This document shows, piece after piece, positions 7,832 through 19,149 of a stretch of DNA of 64,000 nt (positions are counted from its first letter, which is position 1; every line of letters begins with the position of its first letter). The notes under the pieces are model-generated. The model did no database searches. It saw only the letters and a list, made by a program, of their open reading frames with translations, and was not told the origin of the DNA. The stretch comes from Siphonodentalium dalli (lineage: Eukaryota; Mollusca; Scaphopoda; Gadilida; Siphonodentaliidae). The stretch spans positions 132,435,990 to 132,499,989 of the forward strand of contig CP136067.1 in the NCBI GenBank assembly GCA_032622095.1, in the 5' to 3' direction. A program made the translations under genes and the position numbers.

Positions 7832-8095
7832 CACGATTGGATGGCGAAATATACTTAATCGGGGTTCACGGTTGGATGGCGTAATATACTTAATCGGGGT
7901 TCACGATTGGATGGCGTAATATACTTAATCGGGGTTCACGATTGGATGGCGAAATATACTTAATCGGGGTTCACGATTGGATGGCGAAATATACTTAATC
8001 GGGGTTCACGGTTGGATGGCGAAATATACTTAATCGGGGTTCACGATTAGATAGCGAAATATACTTAATCGGGGTTCACGATTAGATAGAGATTG
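7832..8095. repeat. 35-bp minisatellite, about 7 copies
   Basis: Units of GGGGTTCACGATTGGATGGC followed by GAAATATACTTAATC. Variants differ at GATTGG/GGTTGG and GAAA/GTAA. It abuts the third ~620-bp repeat unit. Confidence 0.95.
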
Positions 8096-8334
8096 ATAGT
8101 CAAACGGAGTATATGGTGGCACGCGAGGTTAGAATTGCATTTCTAAATTAGTATCATAAGTTAATCTGAAGGGGGCTAACTCTGTATAGAACGTAATAAC
8201 GGAGATTGGTATGACAACACCACCATTGATCAACTTCGGTCAAATGTAAGTCAAATTATCCTACTGGCTTGGTGGGAGGTTATGGGAACGCTCTTTGAAA
8301 ACACTTCAAACGTTTCCGTTATTTCTTAAATAAG

Positions 8335-8660
8335 ATCGCTTCTCAGCCTTTTGACTAAGATCAAAGTTTAGTATCTGTTCACCGCAGGCGGCAAACAGGG
8401 TCGCTATGCTTTGATCGAGCCCATGCGGTGTGATACGTTCCCGACGATGGAAACATATGACGAGACTTCCACTGGATGGGTTCGCAGCCTGATGAGGACG
8501 AGTGGTGCTGACTGACTGACTGTCCGCTTCTGGCGGGGACCGACCCTGAGGGGCACTTTGACCATCTCGTAAGGGTGGGTCACAACTGACGGGGTGCTCA
8601 GTCGATAAAAGTGGTCCGCAAAAGCTCCGGGTTAATTTAAAAAAAATATATATATATATT
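8335..8660 (+). ncRNA. U2-snRNA-headed chimeric retroposon (pseudogene)
   Basis: 8335-8380 matches the 5' 46 nt of metazoan U2 snRNA (starts ATCGCTTCTC, contains TTTTGACTAAGATCAA and AGTATCTGTTC). The branch-site recognition element is altered (TTAGTA for GTAGTA). From 8381 the sequence is unrelated to U2: about 250 nt of GC-rich, structured-looking sequence, then an A-run and (TA)n at 8638-8660. U2 stem II and the Sm site are absent, so this cannot be a working U2 gene. Head plus foreign body plus A/TA tail fits LINE-mediated template switching or a SINE with a U2 head. Confidence 0.7.
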
Positions 8661-9130
8661 TCGTCGATAACCGTAGCCTCATATAATCCAAACCTTTCTT
8701 TGAACGTACTTCTGCAAACATCTGCGTTATTTCGCCATTAATATTAGCCTCAATCCTAACCTCGCGTGCCACGTGTTATACGATTTAGTGTCACAAGAAA
8801 TCTAACCTCGAACCTCGATTAAATGTCTTTCGCCATACAATCGTGTGCATATATTGGCTGGACAAACGTATAATGTTACTCGCTGAAAGCTTTCATGTCG
8901 AAAATATAGTTCAATGAATATTGAATATGTTTTGTAAATATACGTGCAGTGCATGACGTGGATTCTTGTTTGATATATTATAGTTATTCTGCTCGACTTC
9001 CGTACGAATATTGACACACTTCCGTGTTCGATACTGGTGACATTGACACTACTAAAGAGTCACTGTTCTTGTATGGTCAAAGGGGATGCGATCGCCAATA
9101 ACCTCAATAATTTTACGTCTACGATAGGCT
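8661..9130. repeat. further part copy of the ~620-bp repeat
   Basis: 8860-9110 resembles 6720-6960 and 7330-7580 (CTGAAAGCTTTC, TGTTTTGTAAATA, GGATGCGATCGCCAATAA). The 8661-8860 part is unique; no gene seen. Confidence 0.6.
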
Positions 9131-9139
9131 GTTGATATA

Positions 9140-9690
9140 GCCTGGTCCGGGCTGTCAGCGTCGTTATCGGTAAACATAATCGGCGATGGCGGCATTTTGG
9201 GGGTTAATTGCCAGGCATTCGTGGGCGTCTCGCCCTTGTATCTTCGTGAGTGTAGTCGAGGGTAGTTCCACAACACATATGTAAGGAGTTATTAGAAGTA
9301 CGGGGACATTAAGGGGGTCCGGGCTGTGAATTTGTTTATTGGGGGCGCAATTTTTTAATTCTGGCTGAATCTGGGAAGTTTAGGGGTTAATAAGCGGCAC
9401 TTCCGTTTGACCTTGACCATTCTCCTTGCGTATTTGGGTTTCATTAACACCCCCGCACAGGTATGGATACTAAAATCACACCTGGACGCAGCAGGGGCGG
9501 TCCGGGCTGTTAGCTTCATTTCGCGGCGAACATTTTCGCCGATGCCGGCATTTTGAGGGTTAATAGCGACCCTGAGTGGGTTTCCATGACACCCCTGCAC
9601 TTATATTGGCCGTACAATCACTCATATAGTCCATACGGGGGGTCCGGGCTGGTCCGGCTGGTCCGGGCTGGTCCGGGCGGTGTTTAGTCA
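9140..9690. repeat. GTCCGGGCTG-headed ~180-bp repeats
   Basis: GTCCGGGCTGT occurs near 9149, 9318 and 9499, each followed by a divergent body containing GGGGTTAAT(T/A) and CACCCC(T/C)GCAC. It ends with a burst of GTCCGGGCTG/GTCCGGCTG units at 9640-9690. Three frames open by chance; no domain. Confidence 0.65.
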
Positions 9691-10041
9691 CACCGAAAAC
9701 TCTTAAGCGTAACTTATATTACAAAAAGTTACTGTCCCGTGGACAATTTTGTCCGTCTTCATGTTCAGGTGTCTAATTTCTGCCGATAATAAGGATTATA
9801 CTCTTAACTAAACAATTGTAACATTTATAACATTTGCAACACTGTTACAAAATGCTAACTGGAGGAAAAATGTATCGGATTCATGCAATATATGACGTGG
9901 ACGATGGTGTCAGTTTCTTGGCCGGTTCATTCCCGTTGAGATAAAACTGTTTCATGCAGCATATACAAACGACTGCATGACAGCGTCCGCCATAAATACG
10001 ACTTGAATATTTGAGAAAGCGCACCGTGAATTTTCGTTCAA

Positions 10042-10515
10042 CCCTTTCAGTGCCAGGTCCGATTTTTGTATCAACCCATATACCCTGTGCCAATGCATTC
10101 TCTTATATATGCGAGTCGACCATAGGTCCCCTCGCATATATAAGAGAATGCATTGGCCTAACAATTTTTCATCATTTGTTATTATTTTTTACAATTTTAA
10201 TAATTTTTTCTTATATTCTTTAACAGACTTATTTTGTAGGTTTAGTGCCAGGGAATCTTACATTTTTCATGGGCATCACAATTAGTACTATGAGTACTTG
10301 GTGATAGTTTTGAGTTATAACATGCCCCTAAGGTTTTAACCAGTTTGTTTTTAAATTCGCCATAGCATGCTTAAGCATACCCCAAAAAAATTTAACCTAT
10401 AACAAAAAAAAAATAAAAAATAAAAAAAAAAACAATTAAAAAAACAAAACAATTTGGGGCCGATTTTACAGACCGTAAATTAGGTCCGATGAGATCGGCC
10501 CCTGCACTGAAAGGG
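10042..10515. mobile_element. second piggyBac-like MITE family
   Basis: Terminal repeats CCCTTTCAGTGC(C/A) at both ends; TTAA on the right (10516-10519) and TCAA on the left, probably a mutated TTAA. Next to both ends lies a GGTCCGAT/GATCGGCC motif. The inside contains one 69-bp hairpin identical in kind to those of the CCCTTTACCCAAC family, plus an A-rich stretch at 10380-10450. No coding capacity. Confidence 0.7.
10089..10157. repeat. 69-bp hairpin unit in a different MITE family
   Basis: Same palindrome as at 654-722 (one base change at the centre), again preceded by CCCTGT and followed by CTAA and an AT-rich spacer, but without its mirror partner. Confidence 0.9.
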
Positions 10516-10519
10516 TTAA

Positions 10520-12191
10520 ATCTCAATTTAAACACAACATCACAACATTTGAATGAGAAATTGAATATCCTCCATAACCAATACGTTCTAATTTAGTACA
10601 AAAAAGTGGTTTAAAATAATAAAAACAACTGTGTTTGAGGTAGGTCGATTGATAGTTTGATAGGTGATATTTGCAAAAAAAACGCACTGCATTATCGAGT
10701 TCAGGAACGCAACTAGAGTACGCGCTCAGTCTATTGTCTGCGAGAAAATAAATCAAACCTTTTTTATTGCATATTTTAGTTTTTTTGGTAGCCATTTGCA
10801 GAACTATTTTTGAAGGAAAAATCACCATAAAACAAAATAATGTCTGATCAGATTAATCAGTATTGAGTGTTTATGTCTGGCACATTGTTGCAAGCGCGTT
10901 GAATAAGATTTATGTTGTTTTATGTTGTTTTGGTTCTTCACACGATACAAAAAATAGTTTTGCAAATGGTCACCAAAAAAACTTAAATATGCAATGAAAA
11001 ATGGTTGATATAATTATCGCAGAGAGTAACGATATCAGATGGTAGATTGATCGAGCGCATACACAAGCTCATAACATCGGTAATGCAGTATGGTTTTTTC
11101 TTCAAATATGTCCTGTCAAACTCTATATCGATTTATCTAAAAAAAGGTTGAACACCATTCCCTTTGAAAAGCGGACGAAAATCCTAACGGATGTACGTCT
11201 CTAGAGTTGTGATTTAAAATCAGTGTCTGTATTGGTGGGATTCCCTCCATTACATTGAAGAGTGGCAGAGAGTACGCGCGATTTCATTGGTTACTGGCTT
11301 AACAGATCACTTCACATATCAGAGGTCAATGACATATTGACAATTTGCCCACGCATTGTCAAACACATTAGTCCGTGGGCCAAAATAAAAAAGATAACTT
11401 TTGCTCCACTTTGGCCGAACAAAGGTTTAAATATATCAAATTGAAGGTTAGTATATCCCGCATCGGAAAATACATGTCCAAAAATGCTGCCCTATTAAAA
11501 TACAGGATTTTACCCAGGTATGATCTACTTAACACGGTGGCAGTCAATGAAGGGCAACTGGCCTAAAATTTATATGTTTCGTTCAAAATATTATGATCTA
11601 CGAAACGTTATATAATTTCATGACATATGGATACACGTTTTCGGAAAAATCTCATTCAAATTGTAGAATAGGTGCAAAAAACAACAAACTTTTATGTTGA
11701 TGAAATCTGACAGCATGCCTATAGAAAACTATCCAGATTATATTAGGTTGCAATTTTTACTGAAAATATCACAATTGACTACAATGTACGACGCTATAAG
11801 AGTCCAGTCTAAAGTTGTGATAGGTTTAACATATCGATCAGGAGTTTATGCTATTGTCTAACCCGCACAACTATGACATCAAATTGAGTCTGAATCGTTT
11901 TTGTGTGGTCAATTCAGTCAGAATATATTTTTGTACACTGTAGGAAATATTTTGTATTTTTTTTAAATCGGCTTTGAAATTGCCAAACTTTGTAATAAAC
12001 TGATGGAATGTCAATTGTTCCATAGTGGAAACTGAATGCTAACTGATAAAAAAACAGTGGCGGGAAAAACTAACTCCACCCTTGAATTATATTCAACCCA
12101 CACGCCATCCTCCGATCACAATATGGCACCACGCACAATCTGCTAAATATTCAATGATTAGTCGACTTTTACTTTACCCAGACATACATAC

Positions 12192-12227
<36 letters not shown>

Positions 12228-13254
12228 CCAGTTGCCGTATGTGTCAATGAAACCTTTTAAAATCAATTTTAACCCAATGTCCATCCACAAGTCGTGGATA
12301 ACAGCATTACATTACAAAATATGCCTCTAACATGCATATACGCCAAATTAAGGTATATACTGTCTGTCCCTATACCAAATGAGACTGAGTATACAAATGG
12401 AAACACAGTTCAATGTTTCCCATGGGAAATAGCTTTCATACCATCTAAATTGATCTAATGTCATTTAGCAAACAATTGTATTGATTATACGAAAAGAGGT
12501 GTCTATGAACGAGTCTGCCTGACTTACACAATCACACATTTAATGCGAAGTTTTGAAATTCGTGCGAAAAACCATGAACATTTTAAATTATAACTGAAAA
12601 TAAATGGATTTGTTTCAATTATGATTTTTTCAAGTAAATGGTTGGTTTCAGCAAAACCGAGATCTAAAGAGCGTTTACTAATTCAATATGTCCTTGTTGA
12701 CGTACTTGATACGACAAACTTGTATGTACTTGATACGACGAAATTCTTGTAAATCATGATCTACATGGACAGTTTTCTAATATATTTTGTCGATAAAACA
12801 TATAGTAATAAGGATAACTTAGTCTTGAGTTGAAAACAATTCTTCGAATTTAGAGAGCGTTTGTTGACTAATAATTACACCCATTATTTCCTGTTGTATA
12901 CGGCTCTGTTCCAAATATACCCCACTTCACAGAAAATATTTTGATTATCTATTATTCGATAAATATTTAGAAACAAGCACAAATAGATATAAGTATAAAA
13001 TAACATATAAGGTGAATTGAATAATTGTTGCCAGTTCGAAGATGGCTGCCAAAATGGCGATGGGAATTTTCAAAATTAAATCAAAATCTTAATTTTCATA
13101 TATATTTCTAACATTGTTATAAAACAGGGACATTTATCGCACAAAAATCAAGTTGGATTTATATTCATAATCAGACTTCTATTTAACATGTGACAACATG
13201 ACTCGGATTCGATAGTACGTCAATCAATCAAATCGTTACCGTGTATACAGGGAG
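10520..13254. other. no gene recognised
   Basis: AT-rich DNA with scattered short open frames but no domain, splice context or composition that supports a gene. It holds a (TA)n tract at 12193-12226. I see no clear inverted or tandem repeats longer than ~30 bp. Confidence 0.45.
12193..12226. repeat. (TA)n microsatellite
   Basis: Uninterrupted TA dinucleotides, about 17 units. Confidence 0.98.
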
Positions 13255-13492
13255 CAGATGTGTGGTCACTCGTGGGTGTAATGGTATACATGGGGTGTTG
13301 TATGGTTATGGTAGGGTGTATGGTATACTTGGAGTGACTATATTTTCATTGGTAGGTGTATATGTATGCATGTGTTAGCTGTGTGATCATGGAGTGGGTG
13401 TATGGATAAAGAGGGAGTGTATGGTCATGGTTCAAATATATATGCATACCCAGAGTAGCTAGATGGTCATTGTCTGGGCGAGTTGACACAGC
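13255..13492. repeat. GTGTATGG minisatellite, left block
   Basis: Imperfect ~30-33-bp units built of GGGTGTATGGT, CATGG and ATACATGG phrases. The array continues at 16047-16732 and 17332-17410, so it was one array split by two insertions. Confidence 0.75.
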
Positions 13493-16046
13493 TAGTGCAG
13501 CGGCCAAACTGAAAAAGAGCTCTAGTTTTCGAGATACCCATACCCACGGTAGAACAAGTTGAAACCAACTTTTTTCGAAGGAGAAATGAATACTGATAGT
13601 GAAAAATAACGGAATTGGTGGTGGCTATTGTCAAATCGACGATGAACGATACCCAACCAGTAACTTTTTCCAGAAATTAACGATATTGGTAAAGCGAGCC
13701 ATGTGGCTATGTCCTAACCTATTTGCCAATATTGTTGGGGTTAAAATTACTATATCATACCATTCCTCTACTTGCTATGAAAAAATTGTTGGTTAATTTA
13801 GATTGTCCTGCCATTTGGAGCCGAAACATTTATTTTTGCTGAAAAATCGCTCTATTTTACAAAAATATTATTTTTCAAACATTATCATTCAAATGAGTAT
13901 TGCTATAATGCCAAAATATTTAATTCATATGGTGTAGCAGTTATCTGACAAGCATATGTAGAAAGAAGTTAACAGAAATTTAGAACGGTTTGTGAAATAA
14001 TGGCTTTTAGCTACCCCTCCCCCAAACACGATTTTGGTCGAAAAATTACATATGTTTTTTAACAACTTTACCAAATGTCCCAATTGATCATAATGGGACC
14101 CAACATAACTTGTTTGCTGAAAATTGAGCCCGGTGACATTTCTTAAGTGATTAAAGACGTGTTTGGGCTTCCAGACCCCAAATTACAATAACAACAACAA
14201 CACATTTTATTTACCATTGCCACATGCAGTAAGTGTCGCATATCTCAAGTAGTCAATTCTCGCTTAAGATTGAAATGCAGTAGTTTGAACTATGGCCGAT
14301 TGAGTAATCACGATAAAACGTCCCCTCTCTGTCATTGTGGCAAAACAGAAACAGCACATCATTACTTGTTGGAATGTCCTGAATACATGCTCCTAGGACT
14401 GAACTTCTATACGCTATACCGAATGTTATTTTATCAGAAATACTCTTTTGTTTGGAGCACAGGATCTCAGTCATCGTGAAAATATTAAAATATTTGACGC
14501 GGTTCAAACATTTATCTCGAAAACAAAGCGATTTCAAGAACGCTGTCATTTGTGGAAACCTCGTGAAACGCATTGAAACCCTGATGAGCGCGAAATTTAC
14601 TCCCACCAGATCGTCTGTCATCTCACGGCGACGGGCGTATCAATAAGCAACAGTATTTGTATATCATTGTATCTAATCAGCTCCAACGAAATTATACGTA
14701 TATTATTGCATCCAATCAGCTCCAACTGTATTACATCCTCACTTTTCCCATATAGTCTCTCTCTCATAGACATTGTTTACCTCCTGATAGAACTACCCTA
14801 TGTCCACCGCCCCAGTTAAAATTGAGAGCATATCCTTGAGTTCGTGGTGTTTTCATGACTTCAAATAGCGTATGTGTCACATAAACAGTTAAAATTGCAT
14901 TTTGTTATTTGCCAGCCGCTTTTAGAACATATACTTTAGTTCTACAAAGTCGCTATATATTAATATAAAATTTCATGCATGTTATAAATAACATGTGTTG
15001 TTGTTGTGACTGTGGGGTTGGAAGCATGGGGACATCTTTAACCACGCTCGCGGTGTCTACGGATCAGGTTTTCATTACATGAATCATGATTTGATGCCCA
15101 TTAGAATAATTTAGAAAAATGTGTCTTGTCGTTATCATAAATATGTATTTTTTGTACCAAAATGCGTTCAGGGGATCGTTACCTAAATCCAGTATCTGGC
15201 AAACCGTTCACAATTTCTGTCAAATTCTTTTTACTTTTGATGTCCAGATCACTACTGAGCCATATGAATTATATAGGTGGCCATGTGTTGTTAATAACAA
15301 CTATTTTAGTACTATAAAATCGATGTTAATGCATGCAGATTACATGTTATCAATAAAATATGTTGTTGTTGTAATTGGGGATCTGGAAGCCTGAACACAT
15401 CTGTATCTCTGGACAAAACACTCAGTACAAGATTCATATTGGGTCCCATTAAGATCAATTAGAAAATGTTTGTAAAGTCGTTATCAAAAATGTGCATTTT
15501 TTACGACCAGAAACGTGTTTGGGGGAGGGGTAGCTAAACCCCAGTATCTCGCAAACCGTTTATAATTTCTGTTAACTTCATTCTTCATATGGTCGTCAGA
15601 TAACTACCATATGGATGAAATATTTCGGCACTATTGCAATATCTGTTTGAATGATAATGTTTGAAGAAAAAAAAAATTGTGAAAAAGAGCGATTTTTCAG
15701 CAAAAAATAAAAAATGTTTCGGCTCCAGATGGCAGGAAAATCTAAATTAACCAACACTTTATGCATATCATATATGGTATGATGCAGTAATTTTAACACC
15801 TAAAATGTGGGCAAATAATTTAGGACATAGCCGCAGGGCTCACTTTAACAAAATCGTTAATTTCTGGAAAAAGTGACTGGTGGGTATCGTTCATTGTCGA
15901 TTTGACAATAGCCACCACCAATTCCGTTATTTTTCACTATCATTTTCTTCAACAGTATATATTTCTCCTTCGAAAAAAATTTGTTTCAACTTGTTCTACC
16001 GTGGGTAGGGGTACCCGACCACTTTTGGCGTTTGGCCGCTGCACTA
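13493..16046. mobile_element. 2.55-kb element with ~700-bp inverted terminal repeats
   Basis: The left arm (13493-14207) is the inverse of the right arm (15352-16046), at roughly 80-85% identity by eye. The termini are TAGTGCAGCGGCCAAA and its complement. A third partial copy of the arm lies at 14985-15240 in the right-arm orientation. The interior carries a LINE 3' fragment. It sits inside the minisatellite. No clear target duplication and no transposase, so it is a non-autonomous or foldback element. Confidence 0.7.
14230..14500 (+). pseudogene. LINE C-terminal zinc-knuckle fragment
   Basis: The frame reads ...LRLKCSSLNYGRLSNHDKTS then CHCGKTETAHHYLLECPEY: a C-x-C-x(8)-H-x(4)-C knuckle typical of the C-terminus of Jockey/R1-like non-LTR retrotransposon ORF2 proteins. 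The reading continues a little past the knuckle and then decays. No RT or endonuclease remains. It is trapped between the arms of the 13.5-16.0 kb element. Confidence 0.65.
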
Positions 16047-16732
16047 AGAGGGAGTGTCCTTGTTGACAAGGGTGTGTGTATCAGTGTATCTGGTGTGGCT
16101 GTATATATACGCGGAGTGGTTGTATTTCCATGGACGGAGTACATGGGAATACAGCGAGTTGCTGAATGACTATGAGTGAGGTTTATATGCAAGTCTGGAG
16201 ATGATGACTAGTCGAGGGTGCAGTGTATTGATATATATGGACGGGCTATTCGGCCTTTGGTAGAGTGCATATTTATACCTGGATTGAATGTATGGTCATG
16301 GATGGGGTGTATATGCATCTCTCGTGTGACCTCGTGGCAGGTGTATGTGTATAAACTGAATGGATGTATGTTCATGTATGAGGTGAATATGTATTCAAGG
16401 AGTGGCTGCATGGTCATGTGTGGGTGTATGGGGATACACGGTTTGGCTTTGTGGTCATTGATCTGGTGTATATGTGTATATACATGGCCGACTGTACGGT
16501 GTTTATGCGTATGTAGAGTGACTGTGTGACCGTGTATGAGATGCACATAAAATTATGTATCATGGGTGGCTGTGTTGTCGATGTGAGTGTGTATGTATAG
16601 ATGCGTTGTTGGTATGGTGATGGGTGGGTTGTATGGATAATGGGGTAGTTGTATGTTATGGGTGATGTGTATAGATGCACATGGAATGAATGTACGGTCA
16701 AAGTTAAAGTGTATATGCATACATGGAGTATA
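16047..16732. repeat. GTGTATGG minisatellite, middle block
   Basis: About 20 imperfect units of ~30-35 bp (GGGTGTATATGCAT, GGTCATGG, GAGTGGCTGTATG). Open frames on both strands here are by-products of the repeat. The last 8 bp (GGAGTATA, 16725-16732) are the target duplication of the next element. Confidence 0.85.
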
Positions 16733-17331
16733 CAGGGTTCGCGATGCCACTTGCCAAATTTGCCAATGGCAAAAATAATTCACATTTGGCAAAAATTATT
16801 TTCATTTGGAAAAAGTTTTGGCAAGTCACTTTTTAGTTCCTCAAGTTGAAAAAATATTGGTCCATCAATACCATTCATTTCATGAAACTCTTACAACATA
16901 ATTATATTAGTGCTGTTTTATGAGGTTTAGGACAAGTTACCACCTCTATTAAGATGCAGTTAATCTCATAGCATTAGCACTGATGGTTGGAGGGATAACT
17001 AGTATTTAGTGTGGTGGTGTTTACATAGTTAATCCTCCTGTGCTGTGCCCTTCTGGTGAAGCAACCCTTCTACCATTGTATTGCCCGGTGATTGAATTAT
17101 TGTTGTATGATAACCACAATAGAGATGCCAGTATAATTAATTATTAACTACCGTTTTTCTATCGATATCAAAAGTCGTTTAAACCGCGAGTGTCCAAACA
17201 TAAGACTTAAGGTTGCCGAAAATGATACTATCATGGATATCATTTGGCAAATGCTAAAATAATTTGGCAAATAATATTTTAATTTGGCAAATTATTTAGC
17301 AAAAGTAAATTTTGGTCCAGCGCGGAACCTG
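16733..17331. mobile_element. hAT-like non-autonomous transposon with 8-bp target duplication
   Basis: Starts CAGGGTTCGCGATGCC and ends GGCATC-like GCGCGGAACCTG (inverse CAGGTTCCGCGC). It is flanked by perfect 8-bp direct repeats GGAGTATA at 16725-16732 and 17332-17339. The 599-bp interior is non-coding, with repeated TTTGGCAAA(A/T) blocks near both ends. CAGGG termini plus 8-bp duplications define hAT. It is inserted in the minisatellite. Confidence 0.88.
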
Positions 17332-17410
17332 GGAGTATAGCTGGATGGTCACTCACGGGGTGTATGTGTATACATGGGGTGCCCTTGTGAGGGGTGGATA
17401 TATGATAAAA
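17332..17410. repeat. GTGTATGG minisatellite, right block
   Basis: Continuation of the array after the hAT element (GGATGGTCACTC, GGGGTGTATGTGTATACATGG). Confidence 0.7.
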
Positions 17411-18745
17411 TAATAAATGGGTCCTCAAAATTCCGCAGAGGAGAGGGTTTCCATAAGTTGGTGCAGAGTCTATATGACGGTTGTTGATGATAAAGCAAAA
17501 TTTGATACGTTTTATGTTGCTGCCGTTGTAACGCTGCGTGCACTGTCTATGCAGCAACTGGGCCCACCATTCTGAATGCTTTCGGAGAATGCAATCCTTT
17601 TTTAGTATTATTTATATAAAAAGAGTGACATACATGTATACCATGAAATGTTCATTTTACATTGACAATAACTGGGGAAAACACATTTCATTCATTTGTT
17701 TAAGTAAGTCTTCACAAAAAAAAGAGATATACGCGGTAATTATTCAATTTATTGTGTAAAATATCACTATGAACCATCTAATTTGGTCTAAAAACAATAC
17801 GGTCTTCCCAAACACGGGATAGAATATTTCGAGAAATCCGTGTTATTGTGTAATTTAGGGAACAGGGTTAAGTTTGACCCAATCGATACAATAACTCACA
17901 TTCATAGCCTTGAAATGTTTATATCTACTGAAAAAGTAATCATTGCTGATGTTTTGGTATAACGTCAAAAAAATAGGACCTGTATTGTTACATAGCACCC
18001 GGGCGCAAATGTTGGTAAAATTTAATTTAAGCGTTTTTCCACCATTTCGACAATTTGAACACACTTGTTTCGAAAACTTACGGTCGTACGTCGGGAAACT
18101 ATATATTATATCATAAATTACTATATTTTAGAACGATATCGATTCATGTTGATGTAATGGTCCAGCATTCACTGTCACCATGGACGCTTGAAAATAATTG
18201 GGTAAAATTATATGTTTTTAATGGGGATAAGAGTTATCCCACGTAATTGTCGCCATGTTTGGACGCCTGGCCAGCTTGGCAAGAAGAATTTTCTAATCTG
18301 GGAGATGATGACCTTTAATTTGATATAAAAAAAACCTTTGTTCTGACAAAGTGGAGCGAAATATAGAGTACACATAGGTTACCAATACGAGCACAAATGA
18401 ACCACCTAAATATCGTCAGTTAATGGAACGGTATACAAGTCGCAACGTTCAGATAAAAACGAAGAATGTCATTTTTGTACAACTATTCGACCCAAATCGA
18501 ACGTTCTTTTGTAGTCATGTCGGTACTAACATCGGTCTCATCTTATAAACACTCTATGCTTATAAAAGTATCAATGACACTGAATATTGAATGATCCTGT
18601 TTTATGTGCAACCATTAAGGACAAATTGGTGTCTGACCAGGAAACACCTACACTATTGTCATGGTAAGCAAATACCACACATTATCAGAACGACAGAGAC
18701 AAAGTCGTAGCAATTTTATAGTAGGCGGATCAGAAGGTTGTTAGA
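17411..18745. other. no gene recognised
   Basis: Unique AT-rich sequence; only short open frames without recognisable domains. Confidence 0.4.
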
Positions 18746-19146
18746 GGTTACACTGGTGTAAATACTATAGGCAGCCCCCATGTGGTTGCGGGAGGAGTAA
18801 ACAGTTTCACAGTTAAAACACTTCAAGGAATCATTCTCCCACAAACTTCATTTGCCAAGAGGCCCATTCATTAAAGGTGAAGTCTGTTGTGGCTTTTTTA
18901 TAAATTTTAAGTGTGATTCAAAAAATGACAATATATTTTTTAGTGCGGAACTGACCCTAGTTATGAAAGAACGAAACTTTGAAGTGATTCCCTGCTAGAC
19001 GGTGTTGATTTGTTTATTGGAAAAGTTTCCACAGATGTCAAGCTCACATAATCCGAAGGCAGTTTGAACAATTTCCATTTGACTTCTCATGCAGATCAAC
19101 AAACGTTAACATTGAAGCCTATGGAAAAGTTTACACCAGTGTAACC
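18746..19146. mobile_element. 401-bp MITE, TAGA target duplication
   Basis: Terminal inverted repeat GGTTACACTGGTGTAAA at both ends, flanked by TAGA at 18742-18745 and 19147-19150. The ends are internally self-complementary (TTACACTGGTGTAA). Non-coding. A 4-bp duplication excludes hAT; the superfamily is left open. Confidence 0.65.
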
Positions 19147-19149
19147 TAG

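Noticed and set aside
7832..8095. CRISPR-like array
   Set aside because: Continuous 35-bp tandem repeats with no spacers.
8440..8560. Hammerhead ribozyme core (CTGATGAG) in the U2-headed chimera
   Set aside because: After CTGATGAG and a GGAC/GTCC stem the required GAAA is missing (GCTTC instead), and no matching cleavage-site stem is seen.
13493..16046. hAT assignment for the 2.55-kb inverted-repeat element
   Set aside because: Ends resemble TAGTGCAGCGG but no 8-bp duplication is found (GACACAGC against AGAGGGAG).
16208..16792. Overlapping His/Tyr/Thr-rich frames
   Set aside because: Translation of the GTGTATGG minisatellite; no domain.
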